From JAGOJE01 sp964553715 (GTDB lineage Bacteria; Pseudomonadota; Alphaproteobacteria; Rickettsiales; Rickettsiaceae), in the NCBI GenBank assembly GCA_964553715.1, contig CAZKKY010000013.1:1-34363 (forward strand): DNA of 34,363 nt, in the 5' to 3' direction. Shown one piece after another: positions 17,504 to 26,451 of this stretch. The translations under genes were made by a program, and so were the position numbers. Under the pieces are notes generated by a model. That model saw only the letters and a list, made by a program, of their open reading frames with translations. It was not told the origin of the DNA and made no database searches. Numbering within the stretch: position 1 is the first letter of the stretch; every line of letters begins with the position of its first letter.

Positions 17504-18457
17504 ATGACAGAGGAAGAAGAATATCAACATCATCTATTTTTAAAAAGACAGAACATTAATGAAACAAATATACAAGAAGATTATGATTATTATGATTACA
17601 CTGAAGAAGATAATAATGAACCTATTATACTAGAAAATGATGATGATAACTATACAAGACATATAAATTTTCATTTAAAAAATATATCCTTGCCTTCCAT
17701 AATCGAAAAAGATGATGCAATATCCCCATATCCGACTAAAAATCAATCTACAACGAGCACACAATATCAAAATAGTGAGATATGGCCCCGTATAAGACTT
17801 GCTATAAAGAACTGGGATGAGGGAAGCGCAGAGTTTTTTACAAAAATATTAAAAAATATCTCAACAAATGAATCAATAAAAGAGGATAATAATTGTGATG
17901 AAACAATCCTTCAATTTGCCCTAATTAGTTTTAAACCAGATGCTATAACTATAATTATAGAATCAGATCTGAAATATATAACCAATAAAAATAAATATAA
18001 TCAGAATGCATTAGATTATGCAATACAGTGCGGAAGTGTAGTTTATAGCTTCTTTTTTGATGCTTTATCTAAATTAAACATAAGCACTCAAAATGCTGTG
18101 TTATTCTTTAACACTCAAAATAAAATGATCAATTTCAAATTAATAGGATCATTTAGCTTAGTAGAAAAATATGATCTAGCACTTGTAATAATCAATGAAT
18201 GGTATAAAACTTTTCAAAATACTCATGACACGCTAAAAAAAGAGGAATATGAGAGCACTCTATCAAAGTTAAATGAGCTAGAATCCGAAATAAAAGATCA
18301 AAAAATTACAAATGTTATAGAAAATCTATACAGGAAAATTGATACTTTAAATGAGAGATATAAATCTGCTATGGAGCAGTATAAAAATCAAGAATCACTA
18401 CTGGCAAAACAATGTTTTGACCATCTTTTAGGCAGTAGCGAGGATATGCCTGTTTAA
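17504..18457 (+). CDS. Acidic ankyrin-like/coiled-coil orphan, candidate effector
   Basis: 317 residues with no signal peptide. The first 55 residues are extremely acidic and Tyr-rich (for example EDYDYYDYTEEDNNE). Residues about 130-190 look like two degenerate ankyrin repeats: CDETILQFALISFKPDAITII, then KYNQNALDYAIQCGSVVYSFF, matching the xTxLxxA helix-turn-helix pattern loosely. From about 230 to 305 the sequence is a charged heptad-like coiled coil (LSKLNELESEIKDQKI). A purine-rich Shine-Dalgarno (GGAAGGA) precedes the ATG. Ankyrin proteins without signal peptides are often type IV secretion substrates in Rickettsiales; that role here is inference. It is convergent with fabH. Confidence 0.75.
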   Translation: MTEEEEYQHHLFLKRQNINETNIQEDYDYYDYTEEDNNEPIILENDDDNYTRHINFHLKNISLPSIIEKDDAISPYPTKNQSTTSTQYQNSEIWPRIRLAIKNWDEGSAEFFTKILKNISTNESIKEDNNCDETILQFALISFKPDAITIIIESDLKYITNKNKYNQNALDYAIQCGSVVYSFFFDALSKLNISTQNAVLFFNTQNKMINFKLIGSFSLVEKYDLALVIINEWYKTFQNTHDTLKKEEYESTLSKLNELESEIKDQKITNVIENLYRKIDTLNERYKSAMEQYKNQESLLAKQCFDHLLGSSEDMPV

Positions 18458-18487
18458 AGAGCAACAAGTTAGATCTTCTGATAAATA

Positions 18488-19447
18488 TTAATAGCGTATA
18501 AGCGCTGCTCCCCATGTAAGGCCTGCACCAATAGCTGCCATTAATATTATGTCGCCTTTTTTTAAAGAGCCTGATTCTTTTAGATCAGACAATGCAAGAG
18601 GAATTGATGCAGCTGAACAATTAGCGTGCTTTCCTACAGTCCTTACTACTTTTGATTCATCAATGCAAAGCTTTGAAGCTACGTAATCTATAATACGCAA
18701 GTTAGCTTGATGAGGAATGAAATAATGTATATCCTCAATAGTCATTGATGCATGCTCTAGCATCTTCATAGAAATATCAGTTAGTTTTTGTGTAGCATGC
18801 TTAAAAACTTCTGGGCCCACCATTTTTACGACACCTATATTACCATTGCTACCTGGCCCACCATCTGTATATAAAATATCTGTATATCTTCCATCAGAAC
18901 AAATTAAGCTATCTATTACACCAGAATCAGAATCATCTTTTCTTAAGATTACTGCCCCAGCACCATCACCAAATAGAACACTTGTAGAACGATCCTTCCA
19001 GTCTAATATTGAAGACATTTTGTCTACACCAACCAGCAAAACAGTTTCGTAGTTTCCTGACTTCATCATAGAATCTACTATATGGATTCCGTAAACAAAT
19101 CCTGCACAAACTGCTTGTATATCAAAGGCCACAGCAGAACTTAGACCCAAATAACCTTGAAGCTTTGTAGCTGTAGAAGGAAATGTATTATCCGGGGTAG
19201 TAGTACATACTACAATTAAGTCAATTTGATCTTTCTCTATCCCAGAATCCCTAATTGCTTCTAAACTAGCATTAAAAGCCATGTGAGAGCTATACTCGCT
19301 AGTGCCGGCGACATGTCTTTGGTTAATACCAGTACGAGAAACAATCCACTCATTGCTTGTGTTACCATCTAGCATCTGCACTAATTCTGCATTTGTGAGG
19401 ATTTTCTTAGGTAAATATTGTCCGCAACCAATTATCTTGTTTGCCAT
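18488..19447 (-). CDS. fabH: 3-oxoacyl-ACP synthase III (FabH)
   Basis: 319 residues, full length. The catalytic triad is visible: Cys114 in DIQAVCAGF, His246 in IPHQANLRI, and Asn276 in GKHANCSAAS. It condenses acetyl-CoA with malonyl-ACP to begin type II fatty acid synthesis. It lies 7 nt after rpmF, so they are almost certainly one transcript. The usual gene between them, plsX, is missing. Confidence 0.97.
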   Translation of the reverse strand: MANKIIGCGQYLPKKILTNAELVQMLDGNTSNEWIVSRTGINQRHVAGTSEYSSHMAFNASLEAIRDSGIEKDQIDLIVVCTTTPDNTFPSTATKLQGYLGLSSAVAFDIQAVCAGFVYGIHIVDSMMKSGNYETVLLVGVDKMSSILDWKDRSTSVLFGDGAGAVILRKDDSDSGVIDSLICSDGRYTDILYTDGGPGSNGNIGVVKMVGPEVFKHATQKLTDISMKMLEHASMTIEDIHYFIPHQANLRIIDYVASKLCIDESKVVRTVGKHANCSAASIPLALSDLKESGSLKKGDIILMAAIGAGLTWGAALIRY

Positions 19448-19454
19448 AGAATTT

Positions 19455-19652
19455 TTATTCTGAGTCAGTACTATCGTCTTTACTTACGATAACTGTACGA
19501 CCATTATATGTACCATCTCTTAAAGAAATATGATGTGGTAATTTATACTCCCCGGTTTGTGAATCCACCACCACATTTACCTTAGACAGAGCATGATGAG
19601 AACGCCTCATATCGCGCTTAGATTTAGATGTTTTTTTCTTAGGAACAGCCAT
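19455..19652 (-). CDS. rpmF: 50S ribosomal protein L32
   Basis: 65 residues starting MAVPKKKTSKSKRDMRRSHH, the family signature, with KLPHHISLRDGTYNGR later. It lacks the zinc-binding Cys pairs that some L32 have. First gene of rpmF-fabH, divergent from bamE. Confidence 0.97.
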   Translation of the reverse strand: MAVPKKKTSKSKRDMRRSHHALSKVNVVVDSQTGEYKLPHHISLRDGTYNGRTVIVSKDDSTDSE

Positions 19653-19762
19653 TACTTTAACTCCATATAAACAAAAAGCTTGTCAAATAAGCCGGTAATA
19701 TATTATATTTTCGAAATAAAAGCTATATTTTTATACAAAAAAATTTTTAAAAAGGACTTTTT

Positions 19763-20206
19763 ATGAGAAGATTTCTACCAATTTTGCTCCTCTTAATTCT
19801 ATCTGGATGCCAAACTATATATTCCAGAGGGCAATATGTTGATGACTCTCAAGTGGACTCTCTAATGAAAACAAGAATGACTAAAGAAGAAGTCGTAGAG
19901 ATGCTAGGATCTCCAACTATAGTACCAGATTACACAGAAAACACATGGTATTATGCTCAAAGAAGTCTTGGATATAGAGCATTCTTTGCACCTAAAATTA
20001 TATCTCAAAGAATTGTGAAAATAGATTTTGTAAAAAATACGACAGACAAAGTAGAGGTTTTTAATAATACTCATACACATGATATTCTCGTTACTGAAGA
20101 ATATACAAAGTCTCCAGGTACAGAACGCAACCCTATACAGAGCTTTGTTAGGAATTTTGGTAAGTTTAATAAGAGTAAAAAAACAAAGAAAAAAACTAGA
20201 CACTAA
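19763..20206 (+). CDS. bamE: Outer-membrane assembly lipoprotein BamE (SmpA/OmlA)
   Basis: 147 residues with a lipoprotein signal (LLLLILSGC, lipidated Cys16). The BamE core follows: a basic/polar start, then MTKEEVVEMLGSPTIVPDYTE and TWYYAQRSLG, the conserved helix-turn and strand of the SmpA/OmlA domain. It stabilises the BAM beta-barrel assembly complex with BamD. The C-terminus carries an extra Lys-rich tail (KKTKKKTRH). A Shine-Dalgarno-like AAAGGAC lies just upstream. The M50 protease gene follows after 75 nt. Confidence 0.92.
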   Translation: MRRFLPILLLLILSGCQTIYSRGQYVDDSQVDSLMKTRMTKEEVVEMLGSPTIVPDYTENTWYYAQRSLGYRAFFAPKIISQRIVKIDFVKNTTDKVEVFNNTHTHDILVTEEYTKSPGTERNPIQSFVRNFGKFNKSKKTKKKTRH

Positions 20207-20281
20207 AACTTATAGATATAGATAGATATAGATGTATTATAAGGCTATAGATATAGTTGTTAGACCAATGTTGAGAATAAA
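20207..20281. repeat. Short low-complexity TATAGA-type repeat
   Basis: The spacer after bamE contains iterated tatagata/gatata units (20211-20234), with a further copy at 20245-20256. This looks like simple-sequence slippage, with no evident function. Confidence 0.5.
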
Positions 20282-20902
20282 ATGATAGAATATTTAGAGA
20301 TCCTGCAAAATATTGTGATATTATTATTCTCTCTGGTAATTCATGAAAATGCTCACTCTAGAATTGCATATTTTTTGGGAGATCCAACATCAAAATACGC
20401 AGGTCGCTTTTCTTTGAACCCTTTAGACCACATAGATTTATTCGGCCTGATTTTACCATTAATACTCGCACTAATGCATTTACCTGTAATAGCAGCAGCA
20501 AAGCCTGTAGTAGTAGATATATCAAATTTTAAACATCCAAGATTCTACAACATATTAGTTGCTCTTGCTGGCCCTCTATCTAACTTCTTATTAGCTGCTA
20601 TAGCAATATTATTGTACAACAGGCTTAGCTTTTTGCCTCATGGCATATTTTTAAGTACCAATCAATTTTTGATTAATTTTACTATCATTAATTTACTCTT
20701 ATTTATGTTTAATCTCTTGCCAATACCACCACTAGACGGAAGTAGGTTATATACAAGCTTTATAAGCAGAGAAAACAACCAAATTATTGAATGGTCAGGA
20801 TTGATATTAATAATATTTTTATTAGGAAATACACAATTCCAAGAATATTTTCAATCATCATTAAGATATATAATTCGTATCTTAGAATATATCTCGTTAT
20901 AA
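20282..20902 (+). CDS. Site-2 protease family (M50) integral-membrane metallopeptidase
   Basis: 206 residues, mostly membrane segments. Zinc motif HENAH (21-25) fits HExxH and lies in the first membrane helix. The second conserved motif is NLLPIPPLDG (144-153), whose Asp152 is the third ligand. The compact form without PDZ or CBS domains matches the short S2P subfamily (also called YwhC-like) widespread in bacteria. It should cut within the membrane; the substrate is unknown. The stop is 1 nt from that of the convergent C26 gene. Confidence 0.93.
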   Translation: MIEYLEILQNIVILLFSLVIHENAHSRIAYFLGDPTSKYAGRFSLNPLDHIDLFGLILPLILALMHLPVIAAAKPVVVDISNFKHPRFYNILVALAGPLSNFLLAAIAILLYNRLSFLPHGIFLSTNQFLINFTIINLLLFMFNLLPIPPLDGSRLYTSFISRENNQIIEWSGLILIIFLLGNTQFQEYFQSSLRYIIRILEYISL

Positions 20903-20903
20903 T

Positions 20904-21620
20904 TTATTTTATATAGAAATGTCTTCTTGCTTTGCTTATAAAAGTGTTGAATATATTCTCGTCCAATATTGAATTATTATATTCTGGATGCCACTCTAAT
21001 CCTATTAAAAAATCATGTTGTGTCGATTCTATAGATTCTATTATTCCATCTTCAGCAACTGATGATACTATAAGGTCTTTACCTAAATCCCCAACTGCTT
21101 GTGTATGAGTAGAATTGACATAATAGTTTGTTTCTTTGAATGCTATATCATATAGTTTTGTATTTTCAAGAATATTAATGGAGTGGTATGGTACATTAGT
21201 TGGTGGTAATTGCTTATGATTGTGCACATCCCTAACAAGAGTACCACCAAAAGCCACATTTATTATCTGCATACCATTGCAAATACCAATTATTGGAATA
21301 TCAAGCTTAGATGCTTTTTTAAAAAGTGCAATTTCGTATTTTGCCCTTTTTTCTCCTGGATTATCAGTTGAGTTTTTTCCTCCATAAAATGATGGAGGAA
21401 TATGATAATCACCACCAGATATAATAAGACCATCTATCATAGATAGTACGTCATCTATAAGATGATGTTCATATGAAATAAAAATTGGAATTCCACCAAG
21501 AGATGAAACAATATTAGAATAATCACATCTTAGAGCATACCATGGGTGACTAGAGTAAGAGAACCCATCACGATCAGTATGATAGTCTAGAGTGATAGCA
21601 ATTACTGGCTTTGTAGGCAT
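20904..21620 (-). CDS. Class I glutamine amidotransferase-like hydrolase (peptidase C26 family)
   Basis: 238 residues. The nucleophile elbow GICNGMQIINVAFGG has Cys114; His211 and Glu213 in LEWHPEY complete the triad. VNSTHTQAV (168-176) matches the family's (V)NSxHxQAV motif. This family includes gamma-glutamyl-gamma-aminobutyrate hydrolase PuuD, but many members are uncharacterised and no putrescine pathway genes are nearby. The usual GICRG reads GICNG here. All catalytic residues look intact. Confidence 0.9.
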   Translation of the reverse strand: MPTKPVIAITLDYHTDRDGFSYSSHPWYALRCDYSNIVSSLGGIPIFISYEHHLIDDVLSMIDGLIISGGDYHIPPSFYGGKNSTDNPGEKRAKYEIALFKKASKLDIPIIGICNGMQIINVAFGGTLVRDVHNHKQLPPTNVPYHSINILENTKLYDIAFKETNYYVNSTHTQAVGDLGKDLIVSSVAEDGIIESIESTQHDFLIGLEWHPEYNNSILDENIFNTFISKARRHFYIK

Positions 21621-21746
21621 ATTATTATAAACAATTAATAATCTAGCGGAAATATATCATAGTAATCATCTTAGATCCATAAAATTTTAAATGATTATTT
21701 TCTGATATAATCTATTTATGACAGTTAGTTTTTGCAAAACTATTTA

Positions 21747-22331
21747 TTAATCATCATCTATTACAATATTAGAAATTGAATGCGTTTTTTTATAATTAGC
21801 AGGTTCTGCTTGATTTTTTTGCTGTTTTAACTTTTCCTTATCTGCCTGATCTTGAAGTGGGCAACGGTATTTTGTCATATCTTTTCTAGTATTAGCTAGA
21901 AGTTTTTTTATCTCCTGAAGCTCTTGTTTCATTTCGTGCTCAGACATACTATCTGGAGAACTAGACCTAGCCTTAGCATCCGATAACCTAGGATATCTAT
22001 CATCATATTCAGATAATCTATGATCTCGTTTTGATTTGAGCTTTGCGTTTCTTCTCTCTTCTGCAATCATATCTCTGTACATAGAACGATTCAACACAGC
22101 AGAATCTACTGCCTCATCGTCTTCGTCGTCATAATCATCTTCATAATTATTGGTTTTGATGTTACGTTTTGCTTGGTCTATATATTTTTTATTATATAAG
22201 GGGCGCCTCTTACCACCAGCAAAACCTTTTGAATCAAATAATTTGTTATTTGCAGAGCGCTTAACAGACCAATCTGAACAACCAGAAGAAATAATAAAAG
22301 CCATAAAGATTAGGAAGATCTTTTTATACAT
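21747..22331 (-). CDS. Lipoprotein of unknown function with acidic and coiled-coil segments
   Basis: 194 residues. Lipoprotein signal with lipobox ISSGC (Cys18). Next comes a basic stretch FDSKGFAGGKRRPLYNKKYI (about 32-51) that looks conserved in character but that I cannot assign. An acidic run EDDYDDEDDEAVDS and a charged helical region (about 135-180, EMKQELQEIKKLLANTRKD) follow. It lies 66 nt downstream of murG on the same strand and might share its transcript, hinting at an envelope role. Confidence 0.75.
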   Translation of the reverse strand: MYKKIFLIFMAFIISSGCSDWSVKRSANNKLFDSKGFAGGKRRPLYNKKYIDQAKRNIKTNNYEDDYDDEDDEAVDSAVLNRSMYRDMIAEERRNAKLKSKRDHRLSEYDDRYPRLSDAKARSSSPDSMSEHEMKQELQEIKKLLANTRKDMTKYRCPLQDQADKEKLKQQKNQAEPANYKKTHSISNIVIDDD

Positions 22332-22397
22332 AATTTCCTACATCAAGAGTTAGATCCAATCTTGTATGACATAAAACCATAAAATCTTCAAGTAGCT

Positions 22398-23486
22398 TTA
22401 TACTTCTTGACTCATTATTTTTTCTACTGTGTCAGCTAAGATGCATGATGAATCCAGCTTCAGTTGCGATAAGTTTTTTGACGCTTCTTCTAATAGGTTT
22501 TTATTATTGTAGAGAGTAATTATTTTTTTTGCTAAAATTTCTGGTGTTACATCTTTTTGTTCAAAACACCAGCTAGCCTTTTTATTTTCTAAAAATTTTG
22601 CATTATAAAATTGATGATTATCACTAGCAGCTGGAAAAGGTATCATAATAGCAGGCTTACCAAGAGATATTAATTCTGCAATTGTAGAAGCTCCAGATCG
22701 ACAAATTACAATATCACTTTCATTATATCTATCTGGCATATTATCAAAGAATTCTGCTATTTCAAATTTAACGCACAGATTGCTATTATAGGCATTCTCA
22801 AGATATTCCCAGTCTTTTTTAAGAGCCTGCTGCACAATAAAAATTTTAATCTTTTTTTCGCTTCTAGTTATTATACGTATAGCATCTGGAATTAGAGAAG
22901 AAAAAATATTAGCCGACTGGCTACCACCTACTACTAATATGTTAAAATAATCATTTCCCTTCTTCTTTTTTATTTTTCTATTAGAAATTTCTTTTCTCAC
23001 AGGATTACCTGTAACAACTATTTTACTACTCACATAAGATGGGATAGCCTTAGTGTCTTCAAAATTCAACGCTATCTTATCAGCACTTTTAGCAAAGAAC
23101 CTATTTACTTTACCTAAAAAACAATTCTGTTCATGAAGCATTATTGGTATTTTTAGTAATCTTGCTGCAAGTAAGCTAGGAAATGATGTATAGCCACCAA
23201 ATCCTATCACCAAAGATGGTCTATAAATTAAAAATAGAAAGATCGATTTTAATAAAGCTATAGACATTTTAAAAGCCATAAATGCCTTTGAGACAATAGT
23301 AGGCCTTAAGGACCCAAGAGCAAGAATATGTGTAGGAAATCCTATGTTTTTAGGTAAATATTTCTCACATCGCGTATCTGTAATTAAATGCACAATATAA
23401 TTTCTCAGCTTTAACTCCTCAGATAAAGCAAGGGCTGGAAATAAATGCCCACCTGTACCCCCACCTATTAAAAATATTTTTTTCAT
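22398..23486 (-). CDS. murG: UDP-GlcNAc--undecaprenyl-PP-MurNAc-pentapeptide GlcNAc transferase MurG
   Basis: 362 residues, full length. N-terminal glycine loop GGGTGGHLFPALAL (8-21), VIGFGGYTSFPSLLAA, MLHEQN, and the C-terminal donor-binding motif CRSGASTIAELISLGKPAIMIP. It makes lipid II at the inner face of the membrane. The start overlaps the ftsW stop by 4 nt (ATGA), indicating translational coupling. MurC, MurB and Ddl, which often follow, are not present. Confidence 0.97.
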   Translation of the reverse strand: MKKIFLIGGGTGGHLFPALALSEELKLRNYIVHLITDTRCEKYLPKNIGFPTHILALGSLRPTIVSKAFMAFKMSIALLKSIFLFLIYRPSLVIGFGGYTSFPSLLAARLLKIPIMLHEQNCFLGKVNRFFAKSADKIALNFEDTKAIPSYVSSKIVVTGNPVRKEISNRKIKKKKGNDYFNILVVGGSQSANIFSSLIPDAIRIITRSEKKIKIFIVQQALKKDWEYLENAYNSNLCVKFEIAEFFDNMPDRYNESDIVICRSGASTIAELISLGKPAIMIPFPAASDNHQFYNAKFLENKKASWCFEQKDVTPEILAKKIITLYNNKNLLEEASKNLSQLKLDSSCILADTVEKIMSQEV

Positions 23487-24604
23487 AATATATCTAAATT
23501 AATTTCATACTTCTTAGCATTTGTATGTCTCTTAGAAAATGCAAGAAACATTCCTATACCTATTGCTATTGCTAAAGTAGAAGAACCTCCATAACTAATG
23601 AATGGTAAAGTCATCCCCTTTGTAGGTAGCAAATTCAGAGTAACACCTATGTTAATAACTGATTGTAATCCAAATTGAGATAATATCCCTGTTATTGCAA
23701 GTAAGATATATTGATCTTCTTCATGCAAAAGACGTAAAATCCCTCTTATGACTATAAATGCAAAAATAGCTGTAATAATTAAACATATTATAATACCAAA
23801 TTCCTCACCAGTAACTGCAAATATAAAATCAGTATGAGAATCCGGAATAAATTGCTTCACCGTTCCTTCGCCAGGGCCACGACCATATAATCCACCATTC
23901 TTAAAAGCCATAAGAGATTTGGTTACTTGATAATTCTCACTACTATCAGGATCTAAAAAACTATTGATTCTTTGGGCTACATGTGGCAAAAAAATATAAG
24001 AAGCAAGAGCGCCAAAAACTGTTGATATTAGTAAAATAGCTATCCATATAATTGGCATTCCTGAAACAAATAATTGTATTATCCAAACCGCTGAAACCAT
24101 TATAAACATACCAAAATCTGGCTGCAGTATTAATATAAGGGCAACTAAAAGATATAAACTAAGCGAGATAAAAAAACCTGGAAAATCTGGATATTTCTTG
24201 AGAGATAAAATCCATGCAGTAACAACAGCAAAAAAAGGCTTTATGAACTCTGATGGTTGCATAGAAAAACCTAAAATACTTATCCATCTCCTTGCTCCTT
24301 TTACCTCATATCCATAGAATTTTACTAAAATCAATAAAACTAAACTAGCTAAAAACCCAACTATAGCAATTCTTCCTATCCATTTCTTATCAAAACATGA
24401 AAGACCAAATATAATAGCAGAAGCACCTAGAAGATAAAATAATTGACGCACAGCAAAATATGATTCATCAAGACCTATCCTACTAGCAACAGCAGGGCTA
24501 GAAGTAGTAACAAGCATCAAACTAAAAGAAAAAAGCACTATCAAAGCAATAATAGTTGGCTGATCTATCACTCTCCACCATAACCACACAAAATTCTTTT
24601 TCAT
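23483..24604 (-). CDS. ftsW: Cell-division SEDS protein FtsW
   Basis: 373 residues with about ten membrane segments. SEDS-family signatures are present: KGARRWISILGFSMQPSEFIK, FIPDSHTDFIFAVTGEEFG, and LPFISYGGSSTLA near the C-terminus. FtsW polymerises lipid II glycan during septum formation with a class B PBP. RodA is the alternative, but direct coupling to murG (4-nt overlap) favours FtsW. Confidence 0.95.
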   Translation of the reverse strand: MKKNFVWLWWRVIDQPTIIALIVLFSFSLMLVTTSSPAVASRIGLDESYFAVRQLFYLLGASAIIFGLSCFDKKWIGRIAIVGFLASLVLLILVKFYGYEVKGARRWISILGFSMQPSEFIKPFFAVVTAWILSLKKYPDFPGFFISLSLYLLVALILILQPDFGMFIMVSAVWIIQLFVSGMPIIWIAILLISTVFGALASYIFLPHVAQRINSFLDPDSSENYQVTKSLMAFKNGGLYGRGPGEGTVKQFIPDSHTDFIFAVTGEEFGIIICLIITAIFAFIVIRGILRLLHEEDQYILLAITGILSQFGLQSVINIGVTLNLLPTKGMTLPFISYGGSSTLAIAIGIGMFLAFSKRHTNAKKYEINLDIL

Positions 24605-24736
24605 AACTTAATCTTAAATTTAATAAATAGTGTAAGGCTTAGAACTAAAGGATATGTTCTAAAATTATAAAAAAGTAATAACATAATCTTTTTCTTTAAG
24701 AAAGAAAATTCGATTATAAAACGCTAGTTAATCAGG

Positions 24737-25981
24737 TCAGCTTCTTTCTTGTGATTTTCCTTTTTGTTTTATAGCACTATGAGTTTGATGAAGAGATGCA
24801 GCTTCTTTGGCACTGACGCCGTGTTTTAATATTGTTTCGTTGATTAACTGCATATTTTTTTCTAAATTAGGAGCTATATATTGCTTCTGCCTTACTTTGT
24901 TTATATTAAACTCCGGATCTAAAACACTGGGAATATGTACTCCTGTTAAAGCATGATCTGATGCAAAATATTGCCCCCTTCTGCCGCATTCCATCTGATC
25001 CTCCATTGTTAGTGGGACAAGACCTTTTTCAGGGTCAAATCCACCAGGAGATGTAAATGATAATGATGGTGGAATGTTGGTTACTATCAAATCAAGTGGA
25101 GCTCTATTATGCCCCTTACCATCTTCTGGCTCAACATTACTTTGAAATTGGTCATAAGTAAAACCTGTAAAGCTAGATGCAGAACCATAGTGATTATAAC
25201 AATCTCTTGAATCATAAGCTCCATTAGTTAATGCTGTATGCACTAATCCTTCCATATGATCACCTGGTATTATGTTGCGATCTCCGGCGGAAACCCAAAT
25301 ATTATTACCAGCTATTTCACGAATTTTTTCTATTTCAACCTCAGCACATTTTGCTCTTGTCATGTTACCACCACTAAGCGGATAATGAGAGTTAAACATA
25401 AAAACCTTTTGTCCTGATTCTTTATGCATAAGTTCTGCCCATAATGTTGCTCTATAAGTATTCATATTACCAAAACCCTTATCAGTTGTTGCTCTATCAG
25501 TATTGATAGGGACGGTATCTGGATTTTCATTTAACCAAAATCTACCAGTGTTTACAATGTCAAAATCCTTGCTTACTAATATACCAACAAGTGGTGTACC
25601 GGCTCGTTTCCCTATCCAACTTTGAACATTATTACCATCTACTATTGCTCCAGTAGGTTTGATGTCCGATGGCGTCTGCGATAAAAATATAGCATCATAT
25701 TTGTCTTTAAAATGATCCGCTAGTTCTGCTGATTGCTCTGGTGAAAGCTCTTGTAAATTTATTACATCAGCGCCAGTTTGCTCTAAATGAGCTTTCACAT
25801 GTGGCGCTCTGTTAGCCCATGTATGGCGCTTGTCAGGCGTTGTATCTTTATTATCAAAAAAATCTGCCGTAACATTATATGATACAACAGACAGATCATG
25901 ATCTCTACTGGTTTTTGGTGGGATGGGTGTATAATTACTGATATCCCTGTCTAATACATTATTGAAGTTTTTTTTAGTCAT
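24737..25981 (-). CDS. Endonuclease/exonuclease/phosphatase (DNase I-like) family protein
   Basis: 414 residues from the ATG at 25981. This start is preferred over an ATG at 26014 because it has a strong Shine-Dalgarno (GGAGAGG, 6-nt spacing) and the likely transcript start (near 26009) lies downstream of the upstream ATG. The EEP fold is visible in order: Asn36 in SYNVTAD, Glu78 in NLQELS, His199 in FNSHYPLSG, Asp234/Asn236 in SAGDRN, Asp297 in LDLIV, and Asp342-His343 in SDHALTG. All metal and catalytic positions look present, so activity on DNA, RNA or a phosphodiester/phosphoinositide is expected. There is no signal peptide. A Lys/Gln/Ser-rich C-terminal tail follows the domain. Substrate and location are unknown; a secreted effector nuclease or phosphatase is possible. 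Confidence 0.85.
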   Translation of the reverse strand: MTKKNFNNVLDRDISNYTPIPPKTSRDHDLSVVSYNVTADFFDNKDTTPDKRHTWANRAPHVKAHLEQTGADVINLQELSPEQSAELADHFKDKYDAIFLSQTPSDIKPTGAIVDGNNVQSWIGKRAGTPLVGILVSKDFDIVNTGRFWLNENPDTVPINTDRATTDKGFGNMNTYRATLWAELMHKESGQKVFMFNSHYPLSGGNMTRAKCAEVEIEKIREIAGNNIWVSAGDRNIIPGDHMEGLVHTALTNGAYDSRDCYNHYGSASSFTGFTYDQFQSNVEPEDGKGHNRAPLDLIVTNIPPSLSFTSPGGFDPEKGLVPLTMEDQMECGRRGQYFASDHALTGVHIPSVLDPEFNINKVRQKQYIAPNLEKNMQLINETILKHGVSAKEAASLHQTHSAIKQKGKSQERS

Positions 25982-26015
25982 GATAACCTCTCCATATTTT
26001 TTGGACACATTCATA

Positions 26016-26044
26016 ATTTTGTCATTTTTTATATGTTAGGTCAA
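26016..26044 (-). promoter_or_regulatory. Candidate promoter of the EEP-family gene
   Basis: Minus strand TTGACC (26044-26039), a 17-nt spacer, CAAAAT (26021-26016). Predicted start is about 26009, leaving a leader of about 28 nt that carries the Shine-Dalgarno before the ATG at 25981. Confidence 0.4.
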
Positions 26045-26139
26045 AAAATTATATATTCTATTAAGATAAATATATAAAAATTGTAATAATTATAACGCAA
26101 AATTAATAGCATCCTATTATATATTGCTATCAATTTAAT

Positions 26140-26451
26140 TTATAGACCATCTTTGGTGATAGGATTTGCTATTGATAGAATTTTTAAAGATGAAGAATGA
26201 CCTTTGATAATTTTAAAAGCTCTTTTGGGAATTTTAAATGAAGATGATAAAAAACTAATGATCTCACGGTTTGCCTTACCATTCTCTGGCTGAGATTTGA
26301 TAGATATTTTAAGATATTTTATTCCATCTACCATTATAAAATCCCCTATGGAATTTACCTTTGCCCCTGCTTTTACTTTAAGACCTATAGTCATGGGCAA
26401 AGTCAAAGGCGAAAAAAGAGAAACGAATGAAGCAGAAAATTTACTATCCAT
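26140..26451 (-). CDS. DUF167/YggU-family protein
   Basis: 103 residues. The family pattern is clear: LKVKAGAKVNSIGDF, then YLKISIKSQPENGKANREIISFLSSSFKIP, and the GHSSSLKI turn, matching VxPGAxxN..GKANxxLxxFLA..GxxSRxK of DUF167. The function is poorly defined. The start overlaps the asd stop by one base, so it is translationally coupled to asd. Confidence 0.9.
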   Translation of the reverse strand: MDSKFSASFVSLFSPLTLPMTIGLKVKAGAKVNSIGDFIMVDGIKYLKISIKSQPENGKANREIISFLSSSFKIPKRAFKIIKGHSSSLKILSIANPITKDGL

